Positions 9,007-17,605 of a stretch of DNA of 50,232 bases are shown here, piece after piece (within the stretch, counting starts at the first letter, position 1; every line of letters begins with the position of its first letter). The DNA comes from Bacteroidales bacterium (GTDB taxonomy: Bacteria; Bacteroidota; Bacteroidia; Bacteroidales; UBA12077). The notes beneath the pieces are model-generated. The model had not been told where the DNA came from. It saw only the letters and a list, made by a program, of their open reading frames with translations, and made no database searches. A program made the translations under genes and the position numbers. The stretch lies in NCBI GenBank assembly GCA_027859205.1, contig JAQIBH010000127.1, positions 1 to 50,232 on the forward strand, in the 5' to 3' direction.

Positions 9007-9642
9007 TTATTCCCAGTTACCGGCATTGTTATTTGGCTCTTCAACATTACCTACTCGTACACCAGGGAAGTTATTTTGATTCCTCATTCTGTCATTAAGA
9101 TTAACAACTAATTGCTCATCCATTCCATGTAGAAGAATATTATTACTAACCTTTGCTTCAAATACATTTACTTGTAATTTAGAAACAGTAATAAAAGCTG
9201 TTGCCATTTTAAATGAATCGTTTTCGGTGAAAGGAACTTTCCATAATAAATCAGCATTGAAATCTTTACTTTTGAATAGTGTATCTTTTATTGCAATCCT
9301 AATTGTATCTCTTTTTATTAATCCTTCTTGTACAGCAATTTCTTCAGTCCATCCTTGAGCTAATAACTCATCAGAGATTGCTCCTTCAGCTCTTACAAGC
9401 TTCATTGAATCATTTTTAATAAAATCAATTAAAGTATCAAAACTAGCAGTAAATGCGCCATATTCAGCTTTATAAGCTATTTGAGCTGTTCTAATATCTT
9501 TTAATTGTTGGATAGTAGCTGAGTATCTTTGATCTTTTTCTTTATTAAAACGAATTGGAGTTTGTATACTTTCCCAAATAAAATAAACTAAAACTACAAT
9601 TGTAATTGCTAATACGATTTGAACTATTTTTTTCATTTTCAT
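9007..9642 (-). CDS. Membrane-anchored pilin-like hypothetical protein
   Basis: A 211-residue protein with a lysine-rich start (MKMKK), a single hydrophobic helix at about residues 5-25, and a long periplasmic part. Following the membrane helix is KDIRTAQIAYKAEYGAF, which resembles the alpha-1 region of type IV pilin-like proteins. No prepilin peptidase site is evident. It is the first gene of the operon with DUF3822 and rsmD and has its own Bacteroidota-type promoter box. A conserved hypothetical; I do not know its role. Confidence 0.7.
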   Translation of the reverse strand: MKMKKIVQIVLAITIVVLVYFIWESIQTPIRFNKEKDQRYSATIQQLKDIRTAQIAYKAEYGAFTASFDTLIDFIKNDSMKLVRAEGAISDELLAQGWTEEIAVQEGLIKRDTIRIAIKDTLFKSKDFNADLLWKVPFTENDSFKMATAFITVSKLQVNVFEAKVSNNILLHGMDEQLVVNLNDRMRNQNNFPGVRVGNVEEPNNNAGNWE

Positions 9643-9667
9643 TAATTTAATTGTATATGTTTGTCTG

Positions 9668-9675
9668 CAAATTTA
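9668..9675 (-). promoter_or_regulatory. Bacteroidota -7 box for the 9642 gene
   Basis: On the - strand this reads TAAATTTG, a perfect TAnnTTTG box, 26 bases before the start codon. The -33 element is weak (TTTA-like, about 20 bases upstream). Confidence 0.45.
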
Positions 9676-9722
9676 TAAGAAAAATTTAAAAATTAAATTT
9701 AAATCATAAATTATTTACCAAA

Positions 9723-11174
9723 ATGTTAAGTGATCACATAAAAAATATAATTCTTAAAAAATTAATATACAGTCCTACCAAGGATCAAGAGACATTGATT
9801 GAAGGTTTATCAGGATTTATTTTAGACAATGATTCAAATAAAATATTCCTAATAAAAGGATATGCAGGAACAGGTAAAACCACTATGATTAGTGCATTGG
9901 TTAACGCTTTTAAAGAACTTAAAGTCAAATCTGTGTTACTTGCACCTACAGGAAGAGCAGCAAAAGTACTCACTGCATATTCAAAAAAATCAGCCTACAC
10001 TATTCATAAAAAGATCTATAGACAAAAATCATCAAAAGATGGTTTTGGACTTTTTGTATTAGATGTTAATTTACACTCAAAAACATTCTTTATTGTTGAT
10101 GAAGCATCCATGATTTCAAATAATTCGAGAGAAGGTTCAAGCTTTGGTTCAGGTAGTTTGCTTGACGATCTTATTAAATATGTTTATAATGACAAATCAT
10201 GTAAATTAATTCTAATTGGCGATGTAGCCCAGCTTCCTCCGGTTGGTCTTGATATTAGCCCAGCCTTAGATTCTAAAGAATTGAGATCTTTTGGATATGA
10301 TGTTTTAGAATATAATTTAAGAGATGTTGTACGTCAGCAAGAAGATTCAGGTATTTTATTAAATGCAACAAATATTCGAAATTTAATTTCAAGTAAGAAT
10401 TTTGTATTTCCGAAATTGGAATTAAATGGAATAATGGATGTTCAGAGAATTAGTGGTAGTGAATTAATTGATACTATTTCCGATTCGTATGATAAATATG
10501 GATTTGAAGACACAATAATTATTACAAGATCAAATAAAAGAGCGAATCTTTATAATCAAGGGATTCGGAGTCAGATAATGTGGCACGAGGAGGAGATTGC
10601 AGTTGGGGATTTTATAATGGTTGTTAAAAATAATTATTATTGGATTGATGATAATGATAAAACCAGTCCGTCGACAGGCAAGATAGACTTTATTGCGAAT
10701 GGCGATATAGCTGAGATATTGAAAATTAGAAAATATGAGGAACGTTATGGATTTAGGTTTGTAAATGTTACTTTACGATTTATTGATTATGAGGATATTG
10801 AAGTGGAATGCAAAATAATTCTGGATACATTAAATATAGATTCAGCAGCATTATCAAACGAAGACAATAAACAACTGTATTATAATGTTTTGGATGACTA
10901 TAAGCATGAAAAAAATAAGAAAAAACAATACGATAGTGTTAAGAACAATGAATATTTTAATGCGCTTCAGGTAAAATTTTCATATGCAATTACTTGTCAT
11001 AAAGCTCAAGGTGGTCAATGGAAAAATGTTTTTATCGATCATGGTTTTGTTAACGACGACATGATGAATAAGGAATACCTTCGATGGCTTTATACTGCAT
11101 TTACACGACCGATAGAAAATTTATATCTGGTTAATTTCGATAAACGATTTTTTGATCCTGAAGATTTCGATTAA
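9723..11174 (+). CDS. RecD-like ATP-dependent DNA helicase
   Basis: A 483-residue superfamily 1 helicase of the RecD/AAA_30 type. Walker A is GYAGTGKTT (about residues 46-54) followed by APTGRAAK (motif Ia). Walker B is FIVDEASM, motif III is GDVAQLPPVG, and the UvrD-like C-terminal helicase motif AITCHKAQGGQW lies near residues 423-434. It lacks the nuclease and long N-terminal domains of RecD2, so it is a compact helicase, probably for repair or fork processing. It is divergent from the pilin-like gene. Its stop codon is immediately followed by the remnant of a GIY-YIG gene. Confidence 0.9.
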   Translation: MLSDHIKNIILKKLIYSPTKDQETLIEGLSGFILDNDSNKIFLIKGYAGTGKTTMISALVNAFKELKVKSVLLAPTGRAAKVLTAYSKKSAYTIHKKIYRQKSSKDGFGLFVLDVNLHSKTFFIVDEASMISNNSREGSSFGSGSLLDDLIKYVYNDKSCKLILIGDVAQLPPVGLDISPALDSKELRSFGYDVLEYNLRDVVRQQEDSGILLNATNIRNLISSKNFVFPKLELNGIMDVQRISGSELIDTISDSYDKYGFEDTIIITRSNKRANLYNQGIRSQIMWHEEEIAVGDFIMVVKNNYYWIDDNDKTSPSTGKIDFIANGDIAEILKIRKYEERYGFRFVNVTLRFIDYEDIEVECKIILDTLNIDSAALSNEDNKQLYYNVLDDYKHEKNKKKQYDSVKNNEYFNALQVKFSYAITCHKAQGGQWKNVFIDHGFVNDDMMNKEYLRWLYTAFTRPIENLYLVNFDKRFFDPEDFD

Positions 11175-11175
11175 T

Positions 11176-11222
11176 AAAAAATCCAAAATGGAATGATTTA
11201 TATGATTTAATATAATGTTTTA
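11176..11222 (+). pseudogene. Remnant 3' end of a GIY-YIG nuclease gene
   Basis: These 47 bases nearly duplicate 11565-11611, the last codons and downstream bases of the intact GIY-YIG gene; only about three bases differ. Translated in frame they give the same NPKWNDL-type tail and stop. The remnant begins directly after the helicase stop codon and leads into the same kind of hairpin element as the intact gene. Confidence 0.8.
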
Positions 11223-11290
11223 GATTCCTGCATGCGCAGGAATGACACATGGTATCAACCTTGATCGTCATTCCGGCGAATGCCGGAATC
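11223..11290. repeat. Double-hairpin palindromic element, copy 1
   Basis: The left hairpin pairs 11224-11231 (ATTCCTGC) with 11236-11243. The right hairpin pairs 11270-11277 (ATTCCGGC) with 11282-11289. The outer bases GATTCC...GGAATGAC and GTCATTCC...GGAATC make the two halves inverted repeats of each other around a 20-base spacer (11247-11266). It is GC-rich against the background, as in REP/MITE-like dispersed elements. Confidence 0.85.
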
Positions 11291-11322
11291 TTATTTTTAA
11301 ATAAAGTAGAATTTAAAACTAG

Positions 11323-11604
11323 ATGAAATATTATTTATACATCATAACAAATTATAAAAACACTGTTCTTTACTTAGGTGTTACTAATAATTTGAAGAGA
11401 AGAATAAAGGAACATAAAGACAGGACAAATGATGGTTTCTCCTCAAAATACAAGTGTAATAAATTAATTTGGTTCGAAGAATTTGAAGATATTCGTCTAG
11501 CTATTGACATGGAAAAGAAGATGAAAAAATGGAAAAGAAAGTATAAAGAAAACTTAATTAATGAAAAAAATCCAAAATGGAATGATTTAAATGAATTAAT
11601 ATAA
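11323..11604 (+). CDS. Small GIY-YIG endonuclease domain protein
   Basis: A 93-residue single-domain GIY-YIG nuclease of the short YhbQ/UPF0213-like type. The two signature strands are YYLYII (GIY position, residues 3-8) and VLYLGV (YIG position), followed by the catalytic-helix pattern NLKRRIKEH and the metal-binding Glu in the DMEKKMKKW region. The conserved tail NPKWNDL ends the protein. It is flanked on both sides by copies of the same double-hairpin element, and a duplicate of its 3' end lies upstream, so gene and repeats look like one cassette. Cellular role is unknown. Confidence 0.9.
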   Translation: MKYYLYIITNYKNTVLYLGVTNNLKRRIKEHKDRTNDGFSSKYKCNKLIWFEEFEDIRLAIDMEKKMKKWKRKYKENLINEKNPKWNDLNELI

Positions 11605-11611
11605 TGTTTTA

Positions 11612-11714
11612 GATTCCTGCATTACTCGCTTCGCTCTTGAGAAAAGTTCGCAGGAATGACAATCAAGGTTGATACTATTGCATAAGTAGTGTCATTCCGG
11701 CGAATGCCGGAATC
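11612..11714. repeat. Double-hairpin palindromic element, copy 2
   Basis: It has the same arms as copy 1: GATTCCTGC...GCAGGAATGAC (11612-11660) and GTCATTCCGGC...GCCGGAATC (11691-11714). The left hairpin loop is expanded to 29 bases. The central spacer (11661-11690) carries ATCAAGGTTGATAC, the reverse complement of 14 bases in the copy 1 spacer, so the spacer is inverted relative to the arms. Confidence 0.85.
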
Positions 11715-11824
11715 TTTTAATAATAAAAACTTATTGAAAAAAATAAAATAAATATTTAAAGGCTAACGTTTTTTAGCTAAAAGATTGATTTATAAAGATA
11801 TCTGCTATTGAATTATAACTATGG

Positions 11825-12727
11825 TTAATCCTTTTTTCCAACTGCTGTTTTTTCAGTGCAAGTATCTAATTCCATCTGAATAGTAATATGATCAATCCCA
11901 AATGTGTTGTGTAAAGTATTTTCGAGCTCAATTCTGATTTTATCAATATCACTAATTGGTAGATTTTTGCTTACATCTGCATGGCATTGAAAATGAATTA
12001 AATTATCGGAAAGACTCCATGCATGCATATGATGAATGTCTTTTATTTGAGGGTGCTTTTCTAACTTATCTTGTATTTCTTTTAGGTCTAACCCTGCAGG
12101 GCTAGCCTGCATTAATATTTCAATTGTTTCTTTCAATATACTCCACGTGGCTTTAATAATAACCAAACCAATAATTACTGTTAATAGGGGGTCAATCCAG
12201 TAAATATTCCAAAAATAAATTAAAATTGAACCAAAAATAACTCCAACTGATGATAGTGTGTCTCCAATTAAATGGACATAAGCGGCCTTAACATTTAAGT
12301 TATGCGCTGAATCTTTATGTAATAAAAGAACTGAAATTAAATTACCAAGTAAACCAATTGTAGCAACAATAAACATGGTTTTACCTTTAATTGGTTCTGG
12401 GTTCATAAATCGTTCGTAAGCTTCAAAAAAAAGATAAACCGAAATAACGATTAAAACCACTGCGTTAAACAAGGCTGCAAGTATCTCAATTCGTTTATAT
12501 CCAAAAGTATTTTTTGCTGTAGAATCTTTCTTACCGATAATCATTGCGATATAGCTAATAATAATAGCCATTGTATCGCCTAAATTATGTGCGGCATCTG
12601 AAATTAAAGCAAGACTATTTGATAAAATACCACCAATAAATTCGGCAATTGTAATTACAGCATTTAGAATAATGCTAATTAAAAGATTCTTTTTGTTAGG
12701 TTCAATATGATGGTGAGAATGTACCAT
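11825..12727 (-). CDS. Cation diffusion facilitator (CzcD/ZitB-type) metal exporter
   Basis: A 300-residue inner-membrane exporter for Zn2+ or a similar divalent metal, driven by proton exchange. It starts with a short histidine-rich segment (VHSHHH), then six hydrophobic helices. The two metal-site motifs are visible: SDAAHNLGD in helix 2 and HLIGDTLSS in helix 5 (HxxxD pattern). The C-terminal ~90 residues form the cytosolic metal-binding domain (HMHAWSLSD and the HITIQME strand). Length is normal. It is the last gene of the long - strand block, with a 141-base gap from YjbQ that holds a small palindrome. Confidence 0.93.
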   Translation of the reverse strand: MVHSHHHIEPNKKNLLISIILNAVITIAEFIGGILSNSLALISDAAHNLGDTMAIIISYIAMIIGKKDSTAKNTFGYKRIEILAALFNAVVLIVISVYLFFEAYERFMNPEPIKGKTMFIVATIGLLGNLISVLLLHKDSAHNLNVKAAYVHLIGDTLSSVGVIFGSILIYFWNIYWIDPLLTVIIGLVIIKATWSILKETIEILMQASPAGLDLKEIQDKLEKHPQIKDIHHMHAWSLSDNLIHFQCHADVSKNLPISDIDKIRIELENTLHNTFGIDHITIQMELDTCTEKTAVGKKD

Positions 12728-12827
12728 GTTTTTCTTTTAACTAAACAACATAAGAAAGTGAGAAAGGTTTACTTATAAATATTTGAATTTTAAACTTTAA
12801 TTTAAAGTTTCAAGCTAATTCTTTGAA

Positions 12828-12844
12828 CCTGTCTGCCGACAGGC
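12828..12844. repeat. Intergenic CCTGTC/GACAGG palindrome
   Basis: CCTGTCTGCCGACAGGC forms a 6-bp hairpin. It is flanked at a distance by imperfect inverted arms (AGTTTCAAGCT and AGCTCGAAACT), which would lengthen the stem. A closely related 18-base version lies inside rfbD at 15768-15785. Confidence 0.65.
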
Positions 12845-12868
12845 AAGCTCGAAACTCTAAACTATTTT

Positions 12869-13285
12869 CTATTCTCCTATAATTTTAACAAGAATCCTTT
12901 TACGTCTTTTACCATCGAATTCGCCATAAAAAATTTGTTCCCAAGGACCAAAATCAAGTTTTCCTTCCGTAACGGCAACAACAACTTCACGACCCATAAT
13001 AGTTCGTTTTAAATGAGCATCTGCATTATCTTCACCGTAATTATGCTTGTATTGTGAATATGGTTTTTCAGGAGCTAAACCTTCAAGCCATTTCTCGAAA
13101 TCATCATGTAATCCGGCTTCATCATCATTAATAAAAACACTACTTGTAATGTGCATAGCGTTTACTAAAATTAAACCTTCTTTAATGCCGCTTTTTTCAA
13201 GTTCTTGTGCAACTGCTTGAGTTATATTTATATATTCTCTTCGTCGAGTAGTGTTAAACCAAAGTTCTTTTCTATATGATTTCAT
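12869..13285 (-). CDS. YjbQ/UPF0047 family protein
   Basis: A 138-residue protein of the YjbQ (UPF0047) family, sometimes annotated as secondary thiamine-phosphate synthase because some members can replace ThiE weakly. Diagnostic stretches are [13 protein letters not shown], the [13 protein letters not shown] segment with metal- or substrate-binding His residues, and the C-terminal [13 protein letters not shown]. The length is typical. The true physiological reaction is not established for the family. It is 79 bases downstream of the phosphohexomutase gene, and no thiamine genes are nearby, so co-function with them is not suggested. Confidence 0.92.
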   Translation of the reverse strand: MKSYRKELWFNTTRRREYINITQAVAQELEKSGIKEGLILVNAMHITSSVFINDDEAGLHDDFEKWLEGLAPEKPYSQYKHNYGEDNADAHLKRTIMGREVVVAVTEGKLDFGPWEQIFYGEFDGKRRKRILVKIIGE

Positions 13286-13364
13286 AATTGATTAAGTTCT
13301 AAGTTTAAGGTTTAAAGTTAATTCTTTAATAGGCTTTCGTTTTTTACTAATATGATTAGCTGAT

Positions 13365-15113
13365 TTACTTATTTAATCGTAGAGATTTAATAATATTTTC
13401 AATTTTGACATCTAATTGTTTATTCACTTTATTAAAATCTTCTCTTTTTTTAAGTTGTTCGTGAACTCCAAAATAGAATTTAATTTTAGGTTCGGTACCC
13501 GATGGTCTTACAGATATTTTTGATCCATCTTTCAAAATAAATTGTAACACATTCGATTTAGGTAGATTTATATCGTATCGGAGATGACTTATTTGATCGT
13601 ACGTAACTTGTTTTTCAAAATCATGAATTAACATCACATTTGATTTGTTAATAGTTTGAGGAGGACTGCTTCTGAAATCATCCATCATTTTTTGAATTTC
13701 TTCTGCTCCAGATTTACCTTTTTTCACAACTGAAATTAGATTTTCTTTATAAAATCCAAATTCAATGTAAATATTTATTAACTCCTCGTAAAGCGATTTG
13801 CCACCATTCTTAGCCCAGGCAGCAGTTTCAGCAAGTAGGGCACAGGACATAACTGCATCCTTATCACGAACAAATTCACCAGCTAGGTAACCGTAACTTT
13901 CTTCACCGCCAGCAATGAATTTCTTTTTTCCTTCTTGGTTTTTTATTACGTCGGCTATGTATTTAAAGCCGGTTAAAACATCAAAAGTTTCCACATTGTA
14001 TTTATCGGCAATATCTTTTAATAAATCGCTGGTAACTATTGTTTTAACAATGTATTCTTTCCCTTTTAATTTGCCCTTTGCATGCCATTGTGATATTAAA
14101 TAGTTTATTAAAAGAACAGCTGCTTGATTTCCATTAAGTAGTATAAACTCATTATTACTATTTTTAACTGCAATACCAACACGATCGCCATCGGGATCTG
14201 TAGCCATTACAATATCTGCATCTATTTCTTTGGCTTTTTTTAATGCTAATTCCAGAGCCGCAGGCTCTTCCGGATTAGGTGATTTTACTGTTGGGAAATT
14301 CCCGTCGGGCATTCTTTGTTCTTCAACTACCGTGATATTTTTAAAACCATAAGCTTTTAATGCTTCAGGAACTAAATTAACACCTGCGCCATGAATAGGA
14401 GTATAAACAATTTTTAAATCTTTTTGATTTTTAATCACTTTTGGATTTAACGAGAGTTTGGAAAGTTCTTTTATGTATGCTTTATCAATTTTTTTGCCAA
14501 TAATTTCGACGTTTTTTAGACTATCATCAAATTTAATTTCGCTTACATCTTTAATCTTTTGTACCTCAGCAATAATGTTTTTATCGTGCGGGCTTATTAT
14601 TTGGCCTCCATCTTCCCAATAAACTTTATAACCATTATATTCTTTGGGATTATGTGATGCTGTAACAACAGCACCACTTTGACATCCTAATTTTCTAATT
14701 GCAAACGATAATTCAGGAGTAGGACGGAGGTCTTCAAATAAATAGACTTTTATTCCGTTAGCTGAAAATACACTTGCTGTTTTTTCCGCAAATAACTGAC
14801 TATTGTTTCTAGAATCGCAGGCTATTGCAACTTTAATTTCCTTGTTGTCAGGGAATTGATGCTTGATATAATTACATAATCCTTGAGTTGCCATCCCAAT
14901 TGTATAAATATTTATACGATTTGTTCCAACGCCCATAATTCCTCTTAAACCACCTGTCCCAAATTCAAGATCTTTGTAAAATGATTCTATCAATTCTGGT
15001 TCATCATTTTGAATTAAGTTCTCTATTTGTTGTTTGGAATCTGAATCGATATCAGATTTTAACCAAGTATTCGCTTTAGATCGAACTAATTTTAATAATT
15101 CAGTATCAGTCAT
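13365..15113 (-). CDS. Phospho-sugar mutase (phosphoglucomutase/phosphomannomutase, alpha-D-phosphohexomutase family)
   Basis: It interconverts hexose 1- and 6-phosphates and so supplies glucose-1-phosphate for the nucleotide-sugar genes upstream. Diagnostic features: the phosphoserine loop TASHNPKEYNGYK, the Mg2+ loop ATDPDGDRVG, the sugar loop GGEESYGY and the C-terminal phosphate-binding RPSGTEPKIKFY. The length of ~580 residues fits the PgcA/PGM2-like branch. I choose ATG at 15113; a TTG nine bases earlier (15122) is a less likely start. Located 56 bases after rfbD on the same strand, it fits the sugar operon. Whether glucose or mannose phosphate is preferred cannot be told. Confidence 0.92.
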   Translation of the reverse strand: MTDTELLKLVRSKANTWLKSDIDSDSKQQIENLIQNDEPELIESFYKDLEFGTGGLRGIMGVGTNRINIYTIGMATQGLCNYIKHQFPDNKEIKVAIACDSRNNSQLFAEKTASVFSANGIKVYLFEDLRPTPELSFAIRKLGCQSGAVVTASHNPKEYNGYKVYWEDGGQIISPHDKNIIAEVQKIKDVSEIKFDDSLKNVEIIGKKIDKAYIKELSKLSLNPKVIKNQKDLKIVYTPIHGAGVNLVPEALKAYGFKNITVVEEQRMPDGNFPTVKSPNPEEPAALELALKKAKEIDADIVMATDPDGDRVGIAVKNSNNEFILLNGNQAAVLLINYLISQWHAKGKLKGKEYIVKTIVTSDLLKDIADKYNVETFDVLTGFKYIADVIKNQEGKKKFIAGGEESYGYLAGEFVRDKDAVMSCALLAETAAWAKNGGKSLYEELINIYIEFGFYKENLISVVKKGKSGAEEIQKMMDDFRSSPPQTINKSNVMLIHDFEKQVTYDQISHLRYDINLPKSNVLQFILKDGSKISVRPSGTEPKIKFYFGVHEQLKKREDFNKVNKQLDVKIENIIKSLRLNK

Positions 15114-15178
15114 AAGATGCAATCTTTAAAGTAATTTATAAAGTTAAGAAAATGATTTCTTTGAAACGAACGGGAATC

Positions 15179-16084
15179 TTAATTATTAGTTAAAATTTTA
15201 AAGAAATCGTTTAGACTATCCTGCCAATGCGGGATTTTTATATTGTAAGTAGATTTAATTTTATTTTTATTTAAAACACTGTAAAAAGGACGTTTAACAG
15301 GAGCTGGGTAGTCTTTCGATTCAATTGGATTTATAATGCATTTAGAATTTGCTTTATCTGCAATGATTTTTGCAAAATCATACCAACTGCAAACACCTTC
15401 GTTAGAAAAATGATACAAACCGGTAATGAAATTATTTTCTTTAATAGATTGTTTTACAATTTGTAAAATAGCTATAGCAAGATCATAAGCATAAGTAGGA
15501 GTTCCAATTTGGTCAAAAACTACATTTAATGATTCTTTTTCTTGGCAAAGCTTATGAATCGTTTTTGCAAAGTTCTTTCCATAACTTGAATAAAGCCATG
15601 ATGTTCTTATAACAATAGACTTATCGTTTTCTAAGGCAAATTTTTCTCCATCAAGCTTTGAACTTCCATAAACCGACTGCGGATTTGTTGGCATTACTTC
15701 TGTATATGGAATGTGACTGTTTCCATCGAAAACGTAATCAGTAGAAATATGAATAAATTTAGTACCAGCCTGTTCGGTAGACAGGTCTTTATTCTTTAAA
15801 GCATCAGTAATATTTTTAACACAAGTAGCATTAACATTGTATGCACTTTCTTTATCAGTTTCAGCTAAATCTACATTTGTATAAGCGGCACAGTTAATTA
15901 TGTAATCAAAAGAGCGTTCTTTAAAAAACTCTTGCAATGAATTTGAATCTGAGATGTCTAATGTATCAATATCAGTAAATACAAAATTTATTTGTTTCTC
16001 AAATACAATAATATTATCGTCAGAAATTCTTTTTAATTCACTTCCCAATTGACCATTTGCTCCTGTAACCAGAATATTAATCAT
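15179..16084 (-). CDS. rfbD: dTDP-4-dehydrorhamnose reductase RfbD/RmlD
   Basis: It performs the last step of dTDP-L-rhamnose synthesis, NAD(P)H reduction of dTDP-4-keto-rhamnose. It is a short-chain dehydrogenase of 301 residues with NAD-binding GANGQLGSEL at the N-terminus, the HISTDYVFDG strand, and catalytic YGSSKLDGE (YxxxK). It starts six bases after rfbC. Odd feature: residues ~99-106 (LSTEQAG region), just before the KFIHISTDYVF strand, are encoded by a palindromic repeat (15768-15785) and look like a small in-frame insertion in a surface loop. Confidence 0.95.
   Translation of the reverse strand: MINILVTGANGQLGSELKRISDDNIIVFEKQINFVFTDIDTLDISDSNSLQEFFKERSFDYIINCAAYTNVDLAETDKESAYNVNATCVKNITDALKNKDLSTEQAGTKFIHISTDYVFDGNSHIPYTEVMPTNPQSVYGSSKLDGEKFALENDKSIVIRTSWLYSSYGKNFAKTIHKLCQEKESLNVVFDQIGTPTYAYDLAIAILQIVKQSIKENNFITGLYHFSNEGVCSWYDFAKIIADKANSKCIINPIESKDYPAPVKRPFYSVLNKNKIKSTYNIKIPHWQDSLNDFFKILTNN
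15768..15785. repeat. Palindromic repeat inside rfbD coding sequence
   Basis: GCCTGTTCGGTAGACAGG forms a CCTGT/ACAGG hairpin. It matches the reverse complement of the intergenic palindrome at 12828-12844 apart from one inserted base and one substitution. It keeps the rfbD reading frame open. Confidence 0.6.
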
Positions 16085-16090
16085 CTAATT

Positions 16091-16642
16091 TTAAAATTTA
16101 ATTTTTTTTTCCGATTCTATAAATGTAGGTAGAACCTTATCTTTTGGTGATATTACTGCTTTAGTAAGATCAATCTTCCAATCAATATTGAGTTCAGGAT
16201 CATTAAAATTGATTCCTCTTTCTGATTTGGGATTGTAATACTGGTCTGTTTTATAAAGAACGGTTGCAGTTTCACTTAACACAGAAAATCCATGTGCAAA
16301 GCCTTTTGGAATAAATAATTGCTTTTTGTTTTCGCAAGAAAGTTCAATTGAAAAATGTTTACCATAAGTTGCGGATTTGCCTCTAATATCTACTACAACA
16401 TCAAGAATTTTACCTTCAAGCACTCTTATTAATTTTGATTGTGCAAATGGCTCAAGTTGATAATGTAGTCCTCGAATAGTACCAAAAGTTGATTTGGATT
16501 GATTGTCTTGTACAAAGTCAATATACTTAAGTGCATCTATTTTATTTTTATTATAACTTTCAAAAAAATACCCTCTTGGATCTTCAAATATCTTTGGTTT
16601 AATAATAAATAATCCAGAAAATTCGGTGTCAATTAATTCCAT
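16091..16642 (-). CDS. rfbC: dTDP-4-dehydrorhamnose 3,5-epimerase RfbC/RmlC
   Basis: It epimerises dTDP-4-keto-6-deoxyglucose at C3 and C5 to the rhamnose configuration. It has a cupin fold with the catalytic His in RGLHYQ (about residue 57) and the catalytic Tyr/PKGFAHGF region further on. ATG at 16642 gives 183 residues, the usual length, and starts one base after the rfbA stop. An upstream in-frame TTG at 16660 would overlap rfbA and is unlikely. Tight spacing to rfbA and rfbD shows one transcription unit. Confidence 0.95.
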   Translation of the reverse strand: MELIDTEFSGLFIIKPKIFEDPRGYFFESYNKNKIDALKYIDFVQDNQSKSTFGTIRGLHYQLEPFAQSKLIRVLEGKILDVVVDIRGKSATYGKHFSIELSCENKKQLFIPKGFAHGFSVLSETATVLYKTDQYYNPKSERGINFNDPELNIDWKIDLTKAVISPKDKVLPTFIESEKKIKF

Positions 16643-16643
16643 T

Positions 16644-17513
16644 TTATTCCTCGTTAGCAATTTTTAATAAATACTGGCCATATTGATTTTTATTTAAATC
16701 CTCACCCAGCTTAATCAATTGCTCTTTATTAATGAATCCCATCTTAAAAGCAATTTCCTCAATACAAGCAATTTTTAATCCTTGTCGTTGTTCAATTGTG
16801 GCAACATAATTTGAGGCTTGTAGGAGACTATCGTGTGTTCCTGTATCTAACCATGCAAAACCTCTACCTAAAAGTTCTACACTTATTCTGTTTTCATTTA
16901 AGTAAAGTTTATTTAAATCGGTAATTTCCAACTCTCCTCTTTTGCTTGGTTTAAGGTTTTTAGCCTTTTGTATTACATCATTCGAATAAAAATATAATCC
17001 GGTTACTGCATAGTTAGATTTTGGGTTTTCAGGCTTTTCTTCTAGGCTTAAAACCTTTCCCGATTTATCAAATTCTGCTACTCCATATCTCTCAGGATCA
17101 TTAACATAATAACCGAAAACAATTGCGCCATCCTTTAATTCAGCAGCCTTTGAAAGCACTTTTGAAAAACCATATCCATAAAAGATATTATCACCAAGTA
17201 CAAGACAAACGTTATCCTTACCAATAAATTCTTCTCCAATTATAAATGCTTGAGCAAGCCCATCAGGAGATGGTTGTTCTTTATAAGAAATATTTAATCC
17301 TAAATGATTGCCATCTCCAAGCAAGTCTTCATATAAATGAATATCTTTTGGTGTAGAAATAATCAATATTTCTTTAATTCCCGAAAGCATTAAAACCGAT
17401 AATGGATAATAAATCATTGGTTTATCATAAATCGGAATGATTTGCTTTGATATACTTTTTGTTATTGGATAAAGTCTTGTTCCGGCTCCTCCGGCTAAAA
17501 TTATACCTTTCAT
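16644..17513 (-). CDS. rfbA: Glucose-1-phosphate thymidylyltransferase RfbA/RmlA
   Basis: The first enzyme of dTDP-rhamnose synthesis: it joins glucose-1-phosphate with dTTP. The 289-residue length is standard. The nucleotide-binding signature GGAGTRLYP is at residues 8-16, followed by [12 protein letters not shown], the LGDNIFYG metal-binding loop and [16 protein letters not shown] sugar-binding stretch. It heads the tight rfbA-rfbC-rfbD run. The expected second enzyme, RfbB (4,6-dehydratase), is not in this window; the SDR gene just upstream is of the UDP-xylose synthase type instead. Confidence 0.96.
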   Translation of the reverse strand: MKGIILAGGAGTRLYPITKSISKQIIPIYDKPMIYYPLSVLMLSGIKEILIISTPKDIHLYEDLLGDGNHLGLNISYKEQPSPDGLAQAFIIGEEFIGKDNVCLVLGDNIFYGYGFSKVLSKAAELKDGAIVFGYYVNDPERYGVAEFDKSGKVLSLEEKPENPKSNYAVTGLYFYSNDVIQKAKNLKPSKRGELEITDLNKLYLNENRISVELLGRGFAWLDTGTHDSLLQASNYVATIEQRQGLKIACIEEIAFKMGFINKEQLIKLGEDLNKNQYGQYLLKIANEE

Positions 17514-17605
17514 TTATTTGAAATTTGTTTAATAACTCAATTATTTGCCACACATTTTAATCATTGTTATTGTGTGTCTCAATATTTATCTCAGTCATTG
17601 ACTGT

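Noticed and set aside
11223-11714. CRISPR array
   Set aside because: There are only two copies, they are internally palindromic, separated by a gene, and have no regular spacers or cas genes.
16643-16660. Upstream extension of rfbC to a TTG
   Set aside because: The extension overlaps rfbA and adds residues absent from typical RfbC proteins. ATG at 16642 directly follows the rfbA stop.
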